Below are positions 16,291 through 25,372 of a stretch of DNA of 64,000 nt, one piece after another. The position numbers and the translations under genes were made by a program. Positions within the stretch are counted from its first letter, which is position 1; each line of letters begins with the position of its first letter. Below the pieces are notes generated by a model. It had not been told where the DNA came from and made no database searches. It was given only the letters and a program-made list of their open reading frames with translations. This stretch comes from Streptomyces sp. NBC_00078 (GTDB lineage Bacteria > Actinomycetota > Actinomycetes > Streptomycetales > Streptomycetaceae), in contig NZ_JAPELX010000001.1 of assembly GCF_026343335.1 (NCBI RefSeq), forward strand, positions 8,680,001-8,744,000, read 5' to 3'.

Positions 16291-16725
16291 TCACTGGAAC
16301 GAGCAGCCCGGGTTCGGCACGTCCTCCGAGAAGGGCGCGCCGTGCGGCAGGATGTACAGCACTTCCAGGATCAGTGGAGTGGTGCCCTCGTTGCGGCCGA
16401 GGTGGACATCGCTCGGTCCGCCCGGCTCGCGGAGGGCGGTGCCGGTCTTGTAGACACCGTCCCCGGCGCAGTCGGAGGCGTAGTGGCTGAGGGTGCCCTG
16501 TCGGACGAAGCCGTAGACGGTGCCGTCGTGGTAGTGCCAGCCGGTGCTCTGGCCGGGCGGGACGGTGATCTCCCGGACGACGTAGTCGGTGTCCCCGACG
16601 GTGGTCTGGCTGATCAGCCGCCCGGACACCCCCGGGCCGGGCGGTGTGGCTCCCGCGGAGTTGCAGGTCAGAACGGTGCCGGTGACGACCGCGCCGACCA
16701 CGGCGGTACGGAGGGCGTTGCGCAT
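16291..16725 (-). CDS. Secreted cupin-domain protein
   Basis: A 144-residue exported protein. The signal peptide (MRNALRTAVVGAVVTGTVL then CNSAGA) has a Cys near the cleavage site, so lipoprotein processing is conceivable but the lipobox TVLTC is imperfect. The cupin motif GWHYHDGTVYGFVRQG supplies two His ligands. A second motif with HLGRNEG and ILPHGAPFS follows. The stop codon abuts the stop of the convergent phosphatase gene with no gap. ATG has GGAAGG eight bases upstream. Binding partner unknown. Confidence 0.85.
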   Translation of the reverse strand: MRNALRTAVVGAVVTGTVLTCNSAGATPPGPGVSGRLISQTTVGDTDYVVREITVPPGQSTGWHYHDGTVYGFVRQGTLSHYASDCAGDGVYKTGTALREPGGPSDVHLGRNEGTTPLILEVLYILPHGAPFSEDVPNPGCSFQ

Positions 16726-16802
16726 GTGAAAGGCCTTCCCGAAACGAGGGACGAAGATCGACTGACGTCGTGAACATAGAGGCCCACAAGGGCGGCTGGG
16801 GC

Positions 16803-16819
16803 CGGATTCATTGAATCCG
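16803..16819. promoter_or_regulatory. 17-bp perfect palindrome between cupin and TauD genes
   Basis: CGGATTCA, one base, TGAATCCG is a perfect inverted repeat in the 318-bp spacer, 78 bp upstream of the cupin start and 225 bp upstream of the dioxygenase start. It is AT-richer than its surroundings and has the size of a dimeric repressor site. The rest of the spacer shows nothing else clear. Confidence 0.45.
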
Positions 16820-17043
16820 TACCGAGTGGCCAGACGGCGGTCCGCTCCCGTACACGTCAGCCGGTTTCCCGTCGCCCCTGAGACCCGGGAACCGCGGATG
16901 CCGCAGTATTCCGTCCCGGGACGCGGCGCGCCCGCGACGAGGACGCGCTCCGCATCCGGCCATGGAACATCCCTCGTGTTCCCTGCGAAGATCGGATACG
17001 AGACCGGCCGAGCCGAGCCGGTCCGGTGATCATCGGAGCGCGT

Positions 17044-18018
17044 ATGACGACGGAGCGGGACACGGCGACGGGCGTCGAACAGGTCGCGGGGATCGAGGTG
17101 AAACCGGTCGCCGGGCACATCGGAGCCGAGATCACAGGAGTCGATCTCGCCTCCGCACCGGACGACGCCGTGGTCGCCGCGATCCGGGCGGCGGTGCTGC
17201 GCTGGAAGGTGGTGTTCTTCCGCGGGCAACGGCTCGACCACGCCGGGCACGTGGCGTTCGCGCGCCGCTTCGGCAAGCCCGTCGTGCTGCGCAAACGGGG
17301 CAGCGCCTCACCGCCGGACGTCCCCGAGGTCGAGACGACCGCCGACCGCCTTGAGCTGGGCGGAAAGTTCGGCATGGAGCACGACGAGTGGCTGCAGCGC
17401 CGACGGCACACGCTGCTGCGCGGCTGGCACTGCGACCACGGCGCGCGCATCGACCCGCCGGCCGCGACGATCCTGCGCGCCGAGGCCGTGCCGCCCTACG
17501 GCGGTGACACGACATGGTCGAACCTGGCGGCCGCCTACGCCGGACTCTCCGCTCCCGTGCGGGCGTTCGTCGACGGGCTCCGCGCAGAGCACCGCCTGGG
17601 CGTCGGCTACCAGCCGCGTCCGGGCGACGACAGCTATCTGCGCCACCTGCTGGACCATCAGGTCGCCTCCGTGCACCCGCTGGTGCGCGTGCACCCCGAG
17701 ACGGGCGAGCGGGTGCTGTTCGTCAACGGCTACTACATCGAGCAGATCACCGACGTCTCCCGCCCGGAGAGCCGGGCGATCCTCGACATGCTGCTGGAGC
17801 AGGCGGTCCGGCCCGAGTACACGGTGCGGTTCCGCTGGGAGCCGGGCAGCGTGGCCTTCTGGGACAACCGGGCCACCATGCACCTCGCCCCCAGCGACAA
17901 CACCCACCTCGACGTCCCACGGATCATGCACCGGGTGATGCTGACGGGCGACGTACCCGTCGGCGTGGACGGCAGACCCTCGCAGCCGGTAGTCGGGACC
18001 GAGCCGGGGCGCTGGTGA
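17044..18018 (+). CDS. TauD/TfdA-family 2OG-Fe(II) dioxygenase
   Basis: A 324-residue oxygenase. The iron triad is His129-x-Asp131 (WHCDHGA) and His280 (ATMHLAP); Arg293 or Arg297 (VPRIMHR) should bind 2-oxoglutarate. IGAEITGVDL and VVFFRGQ at the N-terminus are typical of taurine/alpha-ketoglutarate dioxygenases. Likely substrates are sulfonates, sulfate esters or similar small acids. A convergent luciferase-like flavin monooxygenase gene follows two bases away, a pairing seen in organosulfur use. ATG at 17044 has GGAG five bases upstream; a GTG six codons earlier is possible. Confidence 0.88.
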   Translation: MTTERDTATGVEQVAGIEVKPVAGHIGAEITGVDLASAPDDAVVAAIRAAVLRWKVVFFRGQRLDHAGHVAFARRFGKPVVLRKRGSASPPDVPEVETTADRLELGGKFGMEHDEWLQRRRHTLLRGWHCDHGARIDPPAATILRAEAVPPYGGDTTWSNLAAAYAGLSAPVRAFVDGLRAEHRLGVGYQPRPGDDSYLRHLLDHQVASVHPLVRVHPETGERVLFVNGYYIEQITDVSRPESRAILDMLLEQAVRPEYTVRFRWEPGSVAFWDNRATMHLAPSDNTHLDVPRIMHRVMLTGDVPVGVDGRPSQPVVGTEPGRW

Positions 18019-18020
18019 CC

Positions 18021-19055
18021 TCAGCCGGCGGGCTGCCAGCCCAGCGCGGGACCGAGCTTCGAGGCCATGTCGGTGAGGATCTGCACATAGTCCTCGTGCC
18101 CGAAGGCGAACGGCAGCGCGAACGCGACCTCGTCCACCTCGCGGAACGCGGCATGAGCCTGGAGGCGTTCGGCGATCTCCTCGGAGGTGCCGACGATGTC
18201 CGGCGCGAACATCAAACGGGCCGGCCCCTGAGGTGAGGCCGTGCGAGGGGTGCGCCTGGCCGCGTACTCCTCGTATTTCGCGCGTTGTCCGGCTGAGGCG
18301 GAGTCGGTGGGGATGACGACCAGGCCCTGCGAGACGCGCGCGTTCTCGCCGTCCTGGTGCTGGGCGCGAAAGGCGCGGATGTGGGACAGCTGGATCTCCG
18401 CGAAGTCGAAGTCCCCTTCCCCGCCCGCCCCTTCGGCCTTCACGACACTGCTGGTGAGGAAGTTCATACCGTGCTCACCGGCCCAGCGCGCCGAACCCAG
18501 ACTGCCACCGCCGTACCAGAGCCGCCGCCCCAGACCGGGGGAGTGGGGCTGGACCCGGTCCGAGAACACTTCGAAGCCCTCGACACCGCTGAAGTCCGTC
18601 GCGCTCCTGCCCCGCACGAAGTCCAGCAGGCGCCGCACCCGCTCGTAGGAGAAGTCCTCGACCTCGGCCGCGTCCGGGTACAGCGCTTCCTTCACCTGCT
18701 CGTAGTGCATCGGCGGCCCGACGCTGACACCCGGGTTGATCCGGCCCCCGGACAGGATGTCGACCGTCGCCAGGTCCTCGGCCAGGCGCAGCGGGTTCTC
18801 CCAGCCGAGCGGGATGACCGCGGTGCCGAGCTCGATACGGCTGGTGCGCTGCGAGGCCGCCGCCATCACCGCGACGGGGGAGGAGATGCCGTACTGGAGA
18901 TGACGATGCCGCAGCCACGCGCTGTCGAAGCCGAGCCGCTCACCCAGCTCGATGATCTCCAGCGTGGATTCGTGCCCCCGGCGCGGATCTGTCTCGTCGA
19001 ACAGGCCGATGGTCAGGAAACCCAGCTTGCGCAAGGGGCGTGAGGTCGTCGGCAC
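18021..19055 (-). CDS. Luciferase-like FMN-dependent monooxygenase
   Basis: A 344-residue TIM-barrel flavoprotein of the bacterial-luciferase superfamily, close in appearance to the KPN_01858-type group. Marks include GERLGFDSAWLRHRHLQYG, ELGTAVIPLGWENPLRLAED and LSGGRINPGVSVGPP (read in parts). A flavin reductase would have to supply FMNH2; none is in view. The gene converges on the TauD gene with a two-base gap. Together they may serve desulfonation or other small-molecule oxidation (inference). Confidence 0.87.
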   Translation of the reverse strand: MPTTSRPLRKLGFLTIGLFDETDPRRGHESTLEIIELGERLGFDSAWLRHRHLQYGISSPVAVMAAASQRTSRIELGTAVIPLGWENPLRLAEDLATVDILSGGRINPGVSVGPPMHYEQVKEALYPDAAEVEDFSYERVRRLLDFVRGRSATDFSGVEGFEVFSDRVQPHSPGLGRRLWYGGGSLGSARWAGEHGMNFLTSSVVKAEGAGGEGDFDFAEIQLSHIRAFRAQHQDGENARVSQGLVVIPTDSASAGQRAKYEEYAARRTPRTASPQGPARLMFAPDIVGTSEEIAERLQAHAAFREVDEVAFALPFAFGHEDYVQILTDMASKLGPALGWQPAG

Positions 19056-19134
19056 AGCGTCCTCCGTCGTTCGTCGATCAAGGTCTACGGCTGCGTCAAC
19101 CGGATCCCCGCAGGAAGTGTTCCCACTTTCAAGC

Positions 19135-20640
19135 TCAGGTCAGGGGAATGGTGAACTCGTCCTCGACCGGCGGTTCGACCTCCTGGGCGCGGTTGCCGGT
19201 GGCTGCGAAGCAGCGCAGCCGGATCGCCTCCGGAGTGACGTCCAGACGCAGGAAGCACTTGAAGAAGGGCGGACTGTACGTCGCCGAACTCGGCGAGAAC
19301 AGCTGCGTGTAGATCTTGCGGACCGGGAGGCGGAAGCGCGAGGTGCGGTCGGGGCGGCCGCCGGCACCCAGCAGACTGGCCACGATGCGGGCACGGCGGG
19401 TGACGCGCACCGGCCCGCCGGGGGCACGGGTCGGCGGCATGCCGAGCCGCTCGGCGATCACGGCCATCGCCTCGTGCTCGGTGAGGGTGAACAGGCGCGG
19501 CAGGCGCAGTCGGCGTCCGTAGAGCCTGCTGTAGAAGGCGAGGGAGTCACCGCGCAACGGGTAGCAGCAGAAGTCCTTCTCGGTGACGTGCGCGATGTCG
19601 ATGCGGGGGATGGTGTGGGTGGCGTGCATGAACGCGCCGCCGCCGCCCGAGACGACGTACTGGATGGTGCGATCGTCCACCTGGACCGGGTAGCGCTGGT
19701 AGTTGTGGATGTCGCCGCCTATCGCCGCGACGTAGTGGTGCTCGGGGTCCCGGACGATGTCGTCGACGGTGCCGTTGCCCCCTTCGATGGTGCAGGGGTG
19801 GTGCTCACCGTCGACGTACAGGGGCGAGCCGGTGATGAGGATCTTGGGCCGGGGGCCCTTCGACACCTCCCGCAGCCATGCGCCCTGTTCGGCGTCGATG
19901 GTGCCGAGCAGGCCCGTGTCGATGCCTATGATCCGCACCGGTCCGGCGTCCACGGCCCAGTACGGGCCCGGCTGCACGGCCCGTTGGTCCGGCTCCGACC
20001 GCAACTGCCGTGCCTCGTCCAGGTGTTGACCGTCCGTCGGGCGCGGTCGGTGCCACAGGAGACCGCGTGTCCAGGCCCGGGTCAGCGGGCGCGCTGCCGG
20101 CTCGGGCGCGAGGGGCGGGGCGTCGTCGCAGAAGACACGCATGAAGGCGCCGAGGTCCTCGTACCAGTCGTGGTTGCCGGGTATCGCGTAGATCGGCGCC
20201 CGGTAGTCCTGGTAGGGGCGGAAGAACTTCGTGGCGTAGCCGTCCGCGCTGCCCACCGGGTAGATGACGTCGCTGGCGATGACAGCGAACTCCGTCCCCT
20301 GACTGACCTTCAAGAAGCCCGGCACCACCGCGTATTGAGGGTCGTCGCCCTCCCCGGTGTCGCCGATGACCATGAACGAGAACCGGTCCGGATCCTCGCG
20401 CCGGATCACCTTGTCCGCGGGCGCGCCCGCGGCTTGGCGCTGGGCCACCCATCTGCTGCGGGTACGGCCCGTGGGGTCCCCGAACCAGGAGGCCAGCACG
20501 CCGTTGCGAGCTGCCCACAGCGTTTTCGGGCTGAGCCAGGAGAGCTTTTCCACTCTGTGCGGCATCAGCCGCTTGTACTCGCCGCGCTCTGCGGAGCCCC
20601 AGCCGGCGCCTTCGGCCGTATCGCGTGAAGAGTCAGACAC
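19135..20640 (-). CDS. Metallophosphoesterase
   Basis: A 501-residue calcineurin-like phosphoesterase. Metal-binding motifs run in order: VIGDTGEGD (about residue 90), ASDVIYP (about 122, where GD-x is usual), PGNHDWYEDL (about 153), SPLYVDGEHH (about 268) and GGDIHNYQRY (about 305). No signal peptide or membrane helix is obvious, so it is probably cytoplasmic. The last 150 residues hold a basic, Arg-rich part with no recognised fold. The GTG start has no clear ribosome site; an internal ATG at about residue 26 (MPHRVEKLSW) is an alternative. Confidence 0.82.
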   Translation of the reverse strand: MSDSSRDTAEGAGWGSAERGEYKRLMPHRVEKLSWLSPKTLWAARNGVLASWFGDPTGRTRSRWVAQRQAAGAPADKVIRREDPDRFSFMVIGDTGEGDDPQYAVVPGFLKVSQGTEFAVIASDVIYPVGSADGYATKFFRPYQDYRAPIYAIPGNHDWYEDLGAFMRVFCDDAPPLAPEPAARPLTRAWTRGLLWHRPRPTDGQHLDEARQLRSEPDQRAVQPGPYWAVDAGPVRIIGIDTGLLGTIDAEQGAWLREVSKGPRPKILITGSPLYVDGEHHPCTIEGGNGTVDDIVRDPEHHYVAAIGGDIHNYQRYPVQVDDRTIQYVVSGGGGAFMHATHTIPRIDIAHVTEKDFCCYPLRGDSLAFYSRLYGRRLRLPRLFTLTEHEAMAVIAERLGMPPTRAPGGPVRVTRRARIVASLLGAGGRPDRTSRFRLPVRKIYTQLFSPSSATYSPPFFKCFLRLDVTPEAIRLRCFAATGNRAQEVEPPVEDEFTIPLT

Positions 20641-20982
20641 CGCTGCACCGTAACAAGGGTGGCTTCCTCCGCCCCTGGTGGGGTGGGTCGCCCTACGCGG
20701 GAGTTCGGCCGGTCGCCCGGCCTACTGGTTCCTGCTTCGCGAACGGGCTGACACCGAGGCCTCCACAGGCTGGGACGGCGAGCCAGGCGGCCTTCGGTGT
20801 GCCTGGCTTCGCTGCCGAGGCTCCCGCCCGGTGCGCCGAACTGAGGGCCGGCTTCCCATGCGGACGGGCCGGCTTCCCGTGTGGAGGGGCCGCTGTACCG
20901 CCCGGTCCTTCCGCATGGGGAAGGCCGCCGCGGATCACCAGTCGTGGCCGGGCGGTGGGGCCCACTGTGGCGGAGCGGTCCC
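20641..20982. repeat. Structured gene-free spacer with direct and inverted repeats
   Basis: No gene is supported. GGGCCGGCTTCCC occurs at 20845-20857 and 20866-20878, 21 bp apart. CTTCCCATGCGGA at 20852-20864 is the reverse complement, save one extra base, of the segment at 20910-20923. The region could fold into a long hairpin and lies just beyond the stop of the MHYT gene, so it may act as its terminator. Confidence 0.45.
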
Positions 20983-21849
20983 CTAGTGATCCAGCCGGGG
21001 GCGGGCGTGGCCGACCGGCCCGCCGAAGCCGGCGCTGCTGTGCTGCGGCGCTGGCTCTGTCGTCTCCTTGGCCGCCCAGGTCCGCTGGGACGTGGCCGAC
21101 TTGCTCCACTCGCCGTCGCCCAGCACCAGCAGAGGGTCGAACATGACCACCACCCCGGCCAGCAGCAGGAAGACGGCCGGTCCCAGAAGCATGGGCAGCA
21201 GCAGGGAGGTGGGCGAGTCGCCCGCCCAGGCCCCGTTGCCGTTGCCGTGTACATGGACGCTCACGGCGGCCATGGCCGTGTAGTGCATGCCGGACACCGC
21301 CACACCCATGACCAGACTGGCCCCGAGGCTCGTCATGAAGCCGCGGATGCTGACGGCCGCCCACAGTGCGGCGGTCGCGGCGACGACGGCGATCGCGACG
21401 GACAGGACGACGGTGAGCGGGTCGTACCGGATGTCGCCGTTCACCTCCACCGCGGCCATGCCGAGGTAGTGCATGACGGCGACACCGATACCGGTGACCA
21501 CGCCGGCGACGCCGAGGGTGATCTTGCCGGAGCCTCGGTAGCCGACGATGAACACGCCGATACCGACCACGATGATCGCCAGGGCCAGGCTCAGCAGGGT
21601 GAGGCCCGTGTCGTAGCGGATCCCGGTCTCCTCGACCTGGAAACCGAGCATGGCAATGAAGTGCATCGTCCAGATGCCGCAGCCGATCGACGCGGCGCCG
21701 AGCGCCAGCCAACCGGGCTTCCACGACTCTTCGTCGAGCAGGGACCGGACGATGCAGCGCAGTCCCAGCGCCCCTCCCAGACAGGCCATCAGATAGGCAG
21801 CCACAGGTGTCACCGCGCCATAGCGGAACCCGTCAACCGTGCTGTGCAT
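20983..21849 (-). CDS. MHYT-domain integral membrane sensor
   Basis: A 288-residue protein with seven hydrophobic helices and three copies of the MHYT-type motif: WTMHFIAM (about 70), VMHYLGMAA (about 125) and GMHYTAMAA (about 188). The paired Met and His are proposed to bind copper and sense O2, CO or NO. No GGDEF, EAL or kinase output domain follows. The C-terminal 45 residues are a soluble, polar tail, so this is a stand-alone sensor, as in other Streptomyces. Partner unknown. Confidence 0.92.
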   Translation of the reverse strand: MHSTVDGFRYGAVTPVAAYLMACLGGALGLRCIVRSLLDEESWKPGWLALGAASIGCGIWTMHFIAMLGFQVEETGIRYDTGLTLLSLALAIIVVGIGVFIVGYRGSGKITLGVAGVVTGIGVAVMHYLGMAAVEVNGDIRYDPLTVVLSVAIAVVAATAALWAAVSIRGFMTSLGASLVMGVAVSGMHYTAMAAVSVHVHGNGNGAWAGDSPTSLLLPMLLGPAVFLLLAGVVVMFDPLLVLGDGEWSKSATSQRTWAAKETTEPAPQHSSAGFGGPVGHARPRLDH

Positions 21850-22061
21850 GTGCCAACTCCCCCCAGAGCCATGGCAGATCGTGGGAAAGGTCTACGGGTG
21901 AAGGTCATGTGAAGGCAAGGCATTACCACTGGTAACTGAATAACTCTCAACTCTCAGCGGTTAACTCCGGTCACTCTTGGGCGAGTTTCAGTCATGTGCC
22001 ACATTCAGTTGTCATATTCGTCGGATAGGGCCGGTCCGGCACCTCGGTGGTCGGCGGCCGG

Positions 22062-22290
22062 CCGGTGTCGGCCGGCCTCCGGCACATCCCGCTCACAAAC
22101 GTCGCCGAATCCGGCACCTACCAGGTGCAGATCAGCCTCAGCAGCCTTGCCACCGGCACCGTTGACCTGACCCTCAAGACAGCCACCACGGCCACCACCG
22201 CCAAAGCCCTCACCGCCGATGTGCTCTGGCACGCAGACATCGCGATCCTCGCTCAGCCCGGAAGGCACACGTTCCTCGGGAAACCTGACC
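22062..22290 (+). pseudogene. Fragment of a large beta-sandwich surface protein
   Basis: One frame reads VAESGTYQVQISLSSLATG then VDLTLKTATTATT and later ADIAILAQPGRHTFLG. The style is that of repeat domains in large secreted or Rhs-like proteins. No start, ribosome site or continuation is present, and a frame change is needed to carry on. The rest of the 494-bp spacer 21850-22343 shows nothing recognisable. Confidence 0.3.
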
Positions 22291-22343
22291 GTCGCCACGG
22301 TTACCCTTTTCCGGCCTCCCGGGCCGACCCAGAACAGCCGAGG

Positions 22344-23804
22344 TCACCCGGCGGCGGTGATCCGCCACTGCTGGTTGGCGCTGCCGGAGCTGCTGTACTG
22401 CCCCAAAGCGGAGCCGTTGCCGGTACGGCCCATCCCGTCGAGGTAGAGGCCTGTGGCGCGGTTCTTGATCCGGACGTTGTTGGCGTTGGTCAGCACCGAC
22501 CATTGCTGGCTGCTGCCATTGGTGTCGGAGTACTGCCCTACCGCAGAACCGTTGGCGGTGCGGCCCTGGCCGTCGAGGTACAGGCCGGTCGCGCGGTTCT
22601 TGATGCGCACGTAGTTGCCGTCGTTCTCGATGCTCCACTGCTCCTCGGTGCGGCTGCCTGCGCCCGACCACTGGTCGGCCTCGGACCCGTTGGCGACGGC
22701 GCCGGCGCCGTCGACGTACAGGCCGGTGGCGGCGTTGCCGATCCTGACGTATGTGCCGCCTCCGTTGCCGTCACCCCAGGCGTACTGCAGCCGGGCCAGC
22801 CCCGAGGGGTTGACCAATGACAGCTTGGTGGCCGAGCCGGTGCCGACCCTGGTGGTCATGCTGTACCAGTCGCCGTCCCGCAGCCCCGGCCAGTACACGC
22901 TGCCCATGCCGAGCTTGCGCAGTTCGCTGCTGACGCCGCGGACGTAGTCGGCGAAGAACGACCCGCTGGGGATGCTGTAGTCGATCATGCCGTACTGGAC
23001 GCCGTTCTTACTGCCCGGGCCCATCGGGCCGCCCCACTCGGTGGCTATCGTGCGATCGGCGTAGCCGCCTATGTAGCCGGCGATGTGGTTCGCCCACTCC
23101 GTCTCGTCCTCGTAGCCGGCGAAGAACGAGTAGTCGTGGACGGCGAGCATCGTGCCGTTCAGGCGGCTGTCGCCGCCGACCGCCGCGACGTTCTGGGCGT
23201 CGCCCGCTCCGTCGAGGACGACTCGCCCGCGCGGCACGCCGGAGTACCTGGCCAGCCAAGCGTTGTAGAAGTTGTCGAGGTCGCCGGTGCCGTAGCCGTA
23301 CGGCTCGTTGATGACCTCGAAGTAGGCGTTGGGGTTGCTCCCGTACTTGGCGACGACGGTGTCCCACATCTGGTTGAAGCCGCTCGTGCTCGTCGGCTTG
23401 CCACCGGCGTGCGCCCAGTACGCCAGGATCACCTTGCCCTTGGTCAGCGCCGTGTCGATCGCCCCGGTGTACGTCGACCAGTAGGTCGAGACGGTGGGCT
23501 CGTTGATCGGCATGCGGACGGTGTTGGCGCCGGTGATCGAGTACATCTGGCCGACCACCTGGTTGGCCGTGGCGGCGGCCGACGTGTACGTGTCCGAGGG
23601 CCCGAGGCCTGACACGTAGAGGACGCCGTTGACGAAGTTGTCCCGCTGGTCTGCCCAGTTCACGCCTCTGAACTGGTTGGTGGAGGCGTGGGCCTGGCCG
23701 GATCCGAGGGTCGTGAGTGTGCCCGCCGCGAGAGCGAACACGGCGACGATCCTGCACAGCGTGAACAGGGCTCTTCTGGATAGGGCGTGAAATGACAATT
23801 CCAC
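22344..23804 (-). CDS. Secreted GH5-type endoglucanase with three lectin repeats
   Basis: A 486-residue exported enzyme. Signal peptide about residues 1-40 (ends GQAHA). The catalytic domain (about 43-325) has acid/base Glu167 in EVINEPYG and nucleophile Glu256 in TIATEWGGP, as in GH5 cellulases. Residues about 345-486 carry three near-identical beta-trefoil repeats (YVRIGNAATGLYVDG, YVRIKNRATGLYLDG, NVRIKNRATGLYLDG, each followed by a QQW-like segment). These should bind cell-wall sugar. It probably cuts beta-1,4-glucan or a related plant or fungal polymer outside the cell. The GH64 gene follows on the same strand upstream, but a hairpin separates them. Confidence 0.88.
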   Translation of the reverse strand: MELSFHALSRRALFTLCRIVAVFALAAGTLTTLGSGQAHASTNQFRGVNWADQRDNFVNGVLYVSGLGPSDTYTSAAATANQVVGQMYSITGANTVRMPINEPTVSTYWSTYTGAIDTALTKGKVILAYWAHAGGKPTSTSGFNQMWDTVVAKYGSNPNAYFEVINEPYGYGTGDLDNFYNAWLARYSGVPRGRVVLDGAGDAQNVAAVGGDSRLNGTMLAVHDYSFFAGYEDETEWANHIAGYIGGYADRTIATEWGGPMGPGSKNGVQYGMIDYSIPSGSFFADYVRGVSSELRKLGMGSVYWPGLRDGDWYSMTTRVGTGSATKLSLVNPSGLARLQYAWGDGNGGGTYVRIGNAATGLYVDGAGAVANGSEADQWSGAGSRTEEQWSIENDGNYVRIKNRATGLYLDGQGRTANGSAVGQYSDTNGSSQQWSVLTNANNVRIKNRATGLYLDGMGRTGNGSALGQYSSSGSANQQWRITAAG

Positions 23805-24043
23805 GGGCTGGTCCTTCCCTGCGGCTCCTCCCGCACGGTCGGCCCGCGCGGTCTAGAAAGGGCTTACCGTTCCGCAGAGGTTTTCGGAAGGCCCAGCTCC
23901 GAAGCGACGACCTCCGCACCCTAGTTCCGGCCACGACGATCATTTGCGAGGTACGCGCAAACCGCCATCGGCTCGCCCTTCCGGCCGACCGAAGCGGATG
24001 TCATCCACCCCGACGGCATACGGCCGGACCAGCCGGGAGTACA
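23805..24043. other. Promoter region of the GH5 gene, no gene seen
   Basis: About 240 bases upstream of the GH5 start show no coding similarity and no perfect palindrome like the one before the GH64 gene. The stretch is somewhat less GC-rich near 23935-23950. No promoter elements could be fixed by eye. Confidence 0.4.
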
Positions 24044-24103
24044 CCGAACGCCATGCCGTCCCCCGCACACGGGTCAACTCGTGTGCGGGAACGCGGCGTT
24101 CGG
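24044..24103 (-). terminator. Nested double hairpin after the GH64 gene
   Basis: An outer pair (CCGAACGCC at 24044-24052 with GGCGTTCGG at 24095-24103) encloses an inner perfect pair (CCCGCACACG at 24062-24071 with CGTGTGCGGG at 24080-24089, eight-base loop). It begins three bases beyond the GH64 stop in transcript direction. Confidence 0.8.
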
Positions 24104-24106
24104 CTT

Positions 24107-25306
24107 TCAGTTGAGAGGATCAAGGGTCAGGTACGCCTGCTGCGGGCTGCCGTCGTGCACCAGGGACTCCTGGTTGCCGACGTCGTCGAAGGCGAAGGCG
24201 TAGGCCTTGCCGTCGGCCATCTGAGCATGGATCTTGCGGGCGTACTGGTTGGTCACCGTGTCCCGGTAGAAGTTCGCCGTCGTGGTGTCCGGCTGGTTGG
24301 GGTTGACCAGGAGGGTGGAGCGGTTGAATCCCGCGCACAGGGTGCGGGAAATCGGTCCGCGCACCTGGTCGTTGGGAGCGTCGAGCAGCTTGTGGCACCC
24401 GAAGATGCTGTCCGCGTCCGGCTTCTGGAAGCTGGTGACGACGGCTCCCGAACTGTCGGTGAAGTTCATGACGTTGCCCGACACCCGGCCGATGTACTTC
24501 GTGTTCGGCTGGTCGGTGAACGGCGTCACCGTCAGTGTGGTCGTGGCGTACTTCTGCCAGACGCGGCTCACGTAGTCGTCCATCACGGACGCGGGGAGGG
24601 CTCCGTTCTCCAGGCCGTAGCCCGGTGCCAGTGCGCGCAGGACAGTGCCGTCGGAGCGCGTCTGGATCAGGTTGGCCCAGCCGCCCGGCTGTCCCCGCAG
24701 GGCGCTGAAGAAACCGTTGTAGCCACCCGACTTGAGGTGACCGGTGGTGGCCGTGCTGCCGTCGGCGCGCTGCACCCCGACCGCGTAGGGCGCGGAGAAC
24801 ATGTCCACCTGGGTGCTGTTGAGCCACAGGCCGGAGTCGTTGAGCGTGTACTCCGACCAGTTGAACAGGATGTTGCGGTTGGGGTCGCTCGGGTTCTGCA
24901 CGGCGGGCTGCACCAGGCCGCCGGTCGTCAGCTTGAACACGAGCTTCTGGCCGTAGGAGAAGTAGATCCGGCCGGAGAACTTGGGGATCCGGATCGTCTT
25001 CGACTGACCGGCGGCGGGCCCGGCGATCGACGCGTCGGGTGCGGGAGTGGGCGGGTTTCCGCCCGCTGGCCAGGCATGGAACGTGCCGTTCGCGTCCGCC
25101 CAGCCCTGCCGGCCCGTCGAGAGCAGGGTGCCCAGGGTGTAGACGTAGACCGGCTCGCCGCGACCGGAGTTGTTGGTCAGCTTCAGGGGGATGGTGTCGG
25201 GCACCGCCGCGTCGGCGGACGACGGCGAGTGGATGGCGAGGACCGCAGCGAGCAGCGCGGCCGCCGCTGCCGGGGCCAGGAGCCGGTGAGTGAGCTTTCT
25301 GGGCAC
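24107..25306 (-). CDS. Secreted GH64 beta-1,3-glucanase
   Basis: A 399-residue exported enzyme with a clear signal peptide (basic start, LAPAAAAALLAAVLA core, cleavage near SADAA). The mature part matches laminaripentaose-producing beta-1,3-glucanases: IPLKLTNNSGRGEPVYVY, FSGRIYFSYGQKLVF, FNWSEYTLND, WLNSTQVDMFSAPYAVG and FGCHKLLDAPND. It should hydrolyse fungal or algal beta-1,3-glucan. No extra binding domain is attached. GTG at 25306 follows GGAGG; a start 14 codons upstream lacks one. A 16-bp LacI-type operator lies 67 bp upstream. Confidence 0.92.
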   Translation of the reverse strand: MPRKLTHRLLAPAAAAALLAAVLAIHSPSSADAAVPDTIPLKLTNNSGRGEPVYVYTLGTLLSTGRQGWADANGTFHAWPAGGNPPTPAPDASIAGPAAGQSKTIRIPKFSGRIYFSYGQKLVFKLTTGGLVQPAVQNPSDPNRNILFNWSEYTLNDSGLWLNSTQVDMFSAPYAVGVQRADGSTATTGHLKSGGYNGFFSALRGQPGGWANLIQTRSDGTVLRALAPGYGLENGALPASVMDDYVSRVWQKYATTTLTVTPFTDQPNTKYIGRVSGNVMNFTDSSGAVVTSFQKPDADSIFGCHKLLDAPNDQVRGPISRTLCAGFNRSTLLVNPNQPDTTTANFYRDTVTNQYARKIHAQMADGKAYAFAFDDVGNQESLVHDGSPQQAYLTLDPLN

Positions 25307-25372
25307 GCTCCACCTCCGTGGGGGGTTCACTTGTTGTGGGGGGATCACCTGAGGGGGATGGTCCGGACCTTG

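Noticed and set aside
22344..25306. Polysaccharide utilisation gene set
   Set aside because: Two secreted glucanases alone lack transporter and regulator genes, so a full utilisation locus is not supported.
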